From the NCBI GenBank assembly GCA_937877655.1, contig CALFJC010000047.1, positions 1-9,379 on the forward strand: a DNA stretch of 9,379 nucleotides, written 5' to 3'. The DNA is from an uncultured Selenomonadales bacterium. GTDB taxonomy: Bacteria > Bacillota > Negativicutes > Selenomonadales > Selenomonadaceae. The notes below the pieces were generated by a model. It made no database searches and was not told the DNA's origin. It saw only the letters and a list, made by a program, of their open reading frames with translations. Positions 6,385-9,379 of this stretch are shown one piece after another; position 1 is the first letter of the stretch; the number at the start of each line of letters is the position of its first letter. The position numbers were made by a program, and so were the translations under genes.

Positions 6385-6729
6385 TGGAAGTGAGGAGAAT
6401 CGAACTCCTGTCCAAAAATGTTGTTGCCCAACTTTCTCCGAGCGCAGTCGCTGAAAAAATTTAAGCTCTGCCAACCTCAACGACAAACTTGACATCGCCG
6501 AGCACTTTGAATTTCCCGCGCCCCTACAATGCTCTCAAGGGCGGTATCCCGTTATTGACCCCGCTTACGACCTGACGGGAAAAATCAGTCGGGCAGGGTG
6601 GCGTTAAGCCGCCAGTGCGTAATCGTCGTTCGCGATTATTTTAAAAGTTTTCCGCTTGTTGAACCGGTTCACGGAGCCGGTGCTCGCTTATCAAACCCCA
6701 TCCATCCCTGTCGAAACCATTACACTCCC
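6385..6729 (-). ncRNA. ssrA: Transfer-messenger RNA (tmRNA)
   Basis: This RNA rescues ribosomes stalled on broken mRNA. It is charged with alanine, acts with SmpB, and tags the unfinished protein for proteolysis. The 5' end GGGAGUG (6729-6723) pairs over 7 bp, with one G-U, with CACUUCC (6392-6386). The T arm is AGGAG-UUCGAUU-CUCCU. The 5' domain has the standard GUAAUGGUUUCGACAGG run. The tag reading frame lies at 6633-6604. The rest (6603-6415) contains several GC-rich paired stretches, as expected for the pseudoknots. The length of 345 nt is typical for one-piece tmRNA. After discriminator A (6385) the DNA continues TAA, so CCA appears not to be encoded and would be added by the CCA-adding enzyme. 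Upstream is a dedicated promoter; downstream the terminator is shared with cheR. Confidence 0.96.
6604..6633 (-). other. tmRNA tag-peptide reading frame, ANDDYALAA
   Basis: The resume codon GCG at 6633-6631, preceded by AAUAAUC, opens GCG AAC GAC GAU UAC GCA CUG GCG GCU UAA, encoding ANDDYALAA. The -YALAA ending is the ClpXP recognition signal, and AND- matches the SspB-binding side of the E. coli tag ANDENYALAA. It is one residue shorter than that tag. Confidence 0.93.
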
Positions 6730-6745
6730 TTAAAAATTTTTCGCA

Positions 6746-6773
6746 AGTATATCACAAAAAATTTCCCAGTCAA
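6746..6773 (-). promoter_or_regulatory. Promoter of ssrA
   Basis: Read on the minus strand, TTGACT (6773-6768, 5/6) and TATACT (6751-6746, 5/6) are 16 bases apart. Transcription would start near 6740, leaving about 10 nt to be removed by RNase P at 6729. Confidence 0.75.
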
Positions 6774-6833
6774 TGACTCCTCGATTAAAATTTGATAAAA
6801 AATTTTCTCGCCGCGCCTTCAGCCAAAAAATTT

Positions 6834-6959
6834 TCAATCAAAATCTGCAGCAACTTTTAAAAAGTTGACAAACAGCGGTCGCGCCTTGCCTTTCAAAAGT
6901 TCGGAGCAAATTACCGCGATTGTACGCAACGCTGCGCATTGCCAGCTCAATAATTTTTT
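6834..6959 (-). other. 41-codon open stretch in frame after the topB stop
   Basis: Directly after the topB TGA the same frame stays open for 41 codons to a second TGA at 6836-6834. The predicted peptide is mixed hydrophobic/basic (AALRTIAVICSELLKGKARP, then a Phe/Leu segment) and ends VAADFD, echoing the TopB end SSADFD. The DNA around the two stops also matches: CTGCCGACTTCGATTGAAAA against CTGCAGATTTTGATTGAAAA. No RBS precedes any internal start codon (TTG at 6950-6948 would be the first). It could be a readthrough extension, a decayed gene end after a stop-creating mutation, or chance. The rest of the gap (6774-6833) is AT-rich and shows nothing else; no clear terminator for topB is visible. 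Confidence 0.3.
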
Positions 6960-9206
6960 TCAATCGAAGTCGGCAGAAGAAATTATCGGCTCAAAATCGG
7001 CAAGATTAAAATCTTCGGCGGCATCTAAATTTTGAGTAGGTAAAAATTTTTTTCCGTCGAAGTCGGGCTTGCCATTCTTGTCGTCAAAACTCGTGCGGCA
7101 TTTCGGATAAGCCGTGCAACCCCAAAATTCTCCGTTCTTGCCGTTGCGTTTGACGAGAGCACTGCCGCAATTTGGACATTTCGGAGCTCCTTCTTTAATC
7201 AGTCGCGCCGAACGAATTTTCCCATCAAAGTCGGGCTTGCCGCTATCGTCCTCGAAAGCCGTTTTGCATTTGGGATAATTCATGCAACCCCAGAAAAAAT
7301 TCCCGTCCTTGCCGTTGCGTTTGACGAGAGCACTGCCGCATTTCGGACATTTGAAAATATTTTCCGCTTCGGCAAATTTCGCGGTCTCCGCCGCCGCGCA
7401 GAGTTCGCTTGTAAATTTCACTTGCCCCGCCAAAAAATCTTCCAATGTGCCGTCGCCTTCGCTCATCGAATGAAGTTTGTCCTCCCAAATCGCCGTCGCG
7501 TCGGGATAAGTCATTTCATCGGGCAATGCGTCTATCAAAAGATACGCCTGCGCGGTCGGTTGCAAAATTTTTTTCGTGACTTTCAAAAAGCCGCGCCGTA
7601 TTAAATCGTCGATTATCGCCGCCCGCGTCGCCTCCGTCCCAATCCCGTAAACGTCTTTAAGTTGCTTCTTCGATTCGGGATTCTTAACGTACTTGTGAAT
7701 ATCTTTCATGCCCTGTACCAAACTCGACGAAGTAAATCTTTGCGGCGGCTTCGTCACAGATTTTTTCAGCTCGGATTTTTTGTGAAGAACATCATCGCCC
7801 GTTTTCATTTGCGGCAAAAGACTTTCGCTCTCGTCATCAGATTTAATTTTCGGCGCAACGTAAAATTCCCGCCAGCCGAGTTGCTTTACAACTTTTCCCC
7901 GCGCCGTGAAAGTCTCGCCTTTGTATTTGATTTCGACAACCGTTTCATCATAAACATGGAGCGGATAAAATTGTACCGCGTAATTTTTCGCTATCAGATT
8001 GTAAACGTTCATTTCAATTTCGGGCAAATGCATTGCCAAAAATTTTTGTGTCGGAATTATTGCATGATGCGCCGAAATTTTTTTGTCGTTCCAAGCCCGA
8101 CTTTTTATCGCGGCGTCAGAGTGAACGGCTAATTTTTTTACGCCCTCATTGGCGGCGGCTGAAAGATTTTTTAAAATCCTCTGCGCGTCCTTGAATTGAT
8201 TCGTAGGTAAAAATTCGCAGTCTGAGCGCGGATAGCTCGTCAATTTTTTTTCGTAAAGACTCTGCGCGGCGTCCAAAACTTGTTGCGGCGTGTATCCGAA
8301 CGCTTTTCCCGCCGCCACTTGCAAACTCGACAAAGAAAACGGCAACGGTTGAGATTCTTTTTTCTCCGTCGTCTTGTACGAAGAAATTTTCCCGTCGAAA
8401 GGCGCGGTCGAAAATTTTTTTACAAGCTCCTCCGCAAATTTTTTGTCGATAAGTCGTCCTTCCGCGTCAAAAGCTTTTGAGTCCGACATTTTTTTCGACG
8501 GCTTGAACTGCGCGGAAAAAATTCCGTTCTCGTGTTCAAAAGTCGCTCGGATTGTAAAAAAATCTACGGGCTTGAAATTTATTATCTCCCGCTCCCGCCG
8601 CACGACCAAGCCGAGCGTCGGAGTTTTTACTCTGCCTATCGGCAAAACCAAATCTTTATGTCCCAATCGCCGCGCCGCCAATGTGTAGGCTCGCGAAAGA
8701 TTCATTCCTATCAGCCAATCTGCGCGGCTCCGTGCCAATGCCGATTGTTTCAAATTAAAAAATTCCGCATTGTCGCGAAGATTTTCGTTTGCGCGAAGTA
8801 TGCTCGTTTCGTCCAGCGCGTTGAGTAAAATTCTTTTGACGGGCTTTTTGTTCCCCACATAATCCAAAACTTCGTCAACCAAAAGTTGTCCTTCGCGGTC
8901 GGGGTCGCCCGCATGAATTATTTCGTCCGCCGAATTTATCAAATCCTTTACGATACGAAATTGCGCTATCGTTGACGGATTCACTTCCAATTTCCATTTC
9001 TCCGGCACTATCGGCAAATCTTCCGCCCGCCACTTTTTATATTTCGGATCGTAGCCGTCGGGCTCCACTTGTTGCAAAACGTGTCCGAATAGCCACGTCA
9101 CTATTCCGCCCGCCGTTTTTATGTACCCGTTGCGTTGCTGAGGATTTTTCAAACACGCGGCGAGTTCCCGCGCCATTGACGGTTTCTCGGCTATGTAAAG
9201 TTTCAA
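6960..9206 (-). CDS. topB: DNA topoisomerase III (type IA)
   Basis: The product is 748 residues from ATG 9206, with RBS GAGGTG (9218-9213) 6 bases upstream. Type IA enzymes cut one DNA strand through a 5'-phosphotyrosine and pass another through; topoisomerase III mainly unlinks (decatenates) replication and recombination intermediates. The TOPRIM domain starts MKLYIAEKPSMA (Glu7) and holds HAGDPDREGQ with the metal-binding Asp101, Asp103 and Glu105. The catalytic tyrosine is Tyr325 in LTSYPRSDCEFL, where most homologues have SYPRTDC. ISAHHAIIPT and YGIGTEATRA-IIDDLIRRGF are further family signatures. The C-terminus carries two zinc ribbons (Cys620, 623, 641, 647 and Cys677, 680, 697, 703), then an acidic tail ending ADFD. 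It is longer than the 653-residue E. coli TopB. SYPR, early HAGDPDREGQ and the order of motifs favour TopB over TopA, though TopA also has zinc ribbons. The gene stands alone, divergent from the next gene. Confidence 0.95.
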   Translation of the reverse strand: MKLYIAEKPSMARELAACLKNPQQRNGYIKTAGGIVTWLFGHVLQQVEPDGYDPKYKKWRAEDLPIVPEKWKLEVNPSTIAQFRIVKDLINSADEIIHAGDPDREGQLLVDEVLDYVGNKKPVKRILLNALDETSILRANENLRDNAEFFNLKQSALARSRADWLIGMNLSRAYTLAARRLGHKDLVLPIGRVKTPTLGLVVRREREIINFKPVDFFTIRATFEHENGIFSAQFKPSKKMSDSKAFDAEGRLIDKKFAEELVKKFSTAPFDGKISSYKTTEKKESQPLPFSLSSLQVAAGKAFGYTPQQVLDAAQSLYEKKLTSYPRSDCEFLPTNQFKDAQRILKNLSAAANEGVKKLAVHSDAAIKSRAWNDKKISAHHAIIPTQKFLAMHLPEIEMNVYNLIAKNYAVQFYPLHVYDETVVEIKYKGETFTARGKVVKQLGWREFYVAPKIKSDDESESLLPQMKTGDDVLHKKSELKKSVTKPPQRFTSSSLVQGMKDIHKYVKNPESKKQLKDVYGIGTEATRAAIIDDLIRRGFLKVTKKILQPTAQAYLLIDALPDEMTYPDATAIWEDKLHSMSEGDGTLEDFLAGQVKFTSELCAAAETAKFAEAENIFKCPKCGSALVKRNGKDGNFFWGCMNYPKCKTAFEDDSGKPDFDGKIRSARLIKEGAPKCPNCGSALVKRNGKNGEFWGCTAYPKCRTSFDDKNGKPDFDGKKFLPTQNLDAAEDFNLADFEPIISSADFD
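7050..7355 (-). repeat. Tandem zinc-ribbon modules in TopB
   Basis: Residues 618-663 and 675-719 are two copies of CP-x-CGSALVKRNGK-...-WGC-x-x-YPKC-...-GKPDFDGK. At DNA level a 33-bp block is identical at 7137-7169 and 7308-7340, offset 171 bp (57 codons), which includes silent positions. The second copy lacks one Phe before WGC. The identity at silent positions implies recent duplication or gene conversion. Confidence 0.85.
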
Positions 9207-9225
9207 TGCTGTTCACCTCGCGCCG

Positions 9226-9253
9226 ATTATACCAGAAATTCTTTCGGCAGGAA
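9226..9253 (-). promoter_or_regulatory. Extended -10 promoter of topB
   Basis: Read on the minus strand, TGGTATAAT (9234-9226) is a perfect extended -10 element. The best -35, TTCCTG (9253-9248), is 16 bases upstream and weak, as is common when an extended -10 is present. The -10 lies 19 bases before ATG 9206, so the leader is very short (about 12-14 nt) but still covers the RBS. Confidence 0.7.
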
Positions 9254-9297
9254 AATTTTTCTACAACAGCGAAAAAACTTTTCGGAGGTGACTGAAA

Positions 9298-9379
9298 ATG
9301 GCTGAAGAGAAAACCAAAAACTTCAACGAATATCTTTTGGAAAATGTGCAAGCCGCCCGCGAAGAAACCCGCGAGTTCA
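9298..9379 (+). CDS. Start of an unidentified gene, cut by the window edge
   Basis: ATG 9298 follows a strong RBS, GGAGGTGA (9284-9291), at 6 bases, and the frame stays open for 27 codons to the window end: MAEEKTKNFNEYLLENVQAAREETREF. The visible part is highly charged and probably helical, without a signal peptide, as in many small cytoplasmic or coiled-coil proteins. I do not recognise it. It is divergent from topB, with 91 bases between start codons; its own promoter is not clear (a weak TACAAC at 9262-9267 is the only -10-like sequence in the right place). Confidence 0.7.
   Translation, partial: MAEEKTKNFNEYLLENVQAAREETREF

Noticed and set aside
6385..6420. A tRNA gene at this position
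   Set aside because: The T arm and acceptor end are tRNA-like, but the 5' partner strand is 340 bases away and the tag frame lies between; it is the tRNA-like domain of tmRNA.
6598..6795. 65-codon open frame on the plus strand over ssrA
   Set aside because: It lies antisense to the tmRNA, whose structure and tag explain the sequence fully.
6851..6867. CAACTTT-TAA-AAAGTTG hairpin as topB terminator
   Set aside because: The stem is AT-rich and no T-run follows on the minus strand; the evidence is too weak to call it.
7662..8132. 156-codon open frame on the plus strand opposite topB
   Set aside because: It is Arg/Phe-rich low-quality sequence antisense to a well-supported topoisomerase, with no RBS or domain.

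Overview
The window looks like chromosomal DNA from a low-to-mid GC bacterium, most likely a diderm Firmicute of the Negativicutes/Selenomonadales type. Strong GGAGG-type ribosome binding sites sit before the genes. A giant RTX-like calcium-binding exoprotein, which needs a type I exporter and an outer membrane, sits next to a Firmicutes-like CheR, tmRNA and zinc-ribbon topoisomerase III. The lineage is an inference from gene style; no rRNA or other phylogenetic marker is present.

Layout. Positions 1-256 are non-coding: two hairpins at the left edge, then a candidate sigma-A promoter containing a perfect palindrome, then a strong RBS. Positions 257-5422 (+) encode a 1721-residue protein with an unusual N-terminal region, a 31-residue near-perfect tandem duplication, a gluzincin-type metalloprotease domain (HELTH...E), and several blocks of degenerate to canonical RTX repeats separated by a duplicated beta-rich module. 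Its stop codon is supplied by the first unit of a 7-bp tandem repeat (5418-5471) that lies in a 76-nt stretch with no G at all. A near-consensus promoter follows, then cheR (5535-6323, +), a chemotaxis methyltransferase with no chemotaxis neighbours in view.

cheR converges on ssrA (tmRNA, 6385-6729, -), and one hairpin with U-tracts on both sides can terminate both transcripts. ssrA has its own promoter and encodes the tag ANDDYALAA. Upstream of it lies topB (DNA topoisomerase III, 6960-9206, -), with a catalytic tyrosine, a TOPRIM domain and two tandem zinc ribbons. A 41-codon in-frame open stretch follows the topB stop and ends in the same residues as TopB itself. topB starts from an extended -10 promoter, divergent from a gene cut by the right edge (9298 onward, +).

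The genes do not form one pathway. The housekeeping genes (ssrA, topB, cheR) are separate transcription units. The adaptive part is the secreted RTX protease, with its signs of recent module duplication and the unusual G-free repeat behind it. No type I secretion genes, mobile element, CRISPR array or defence system is visible.
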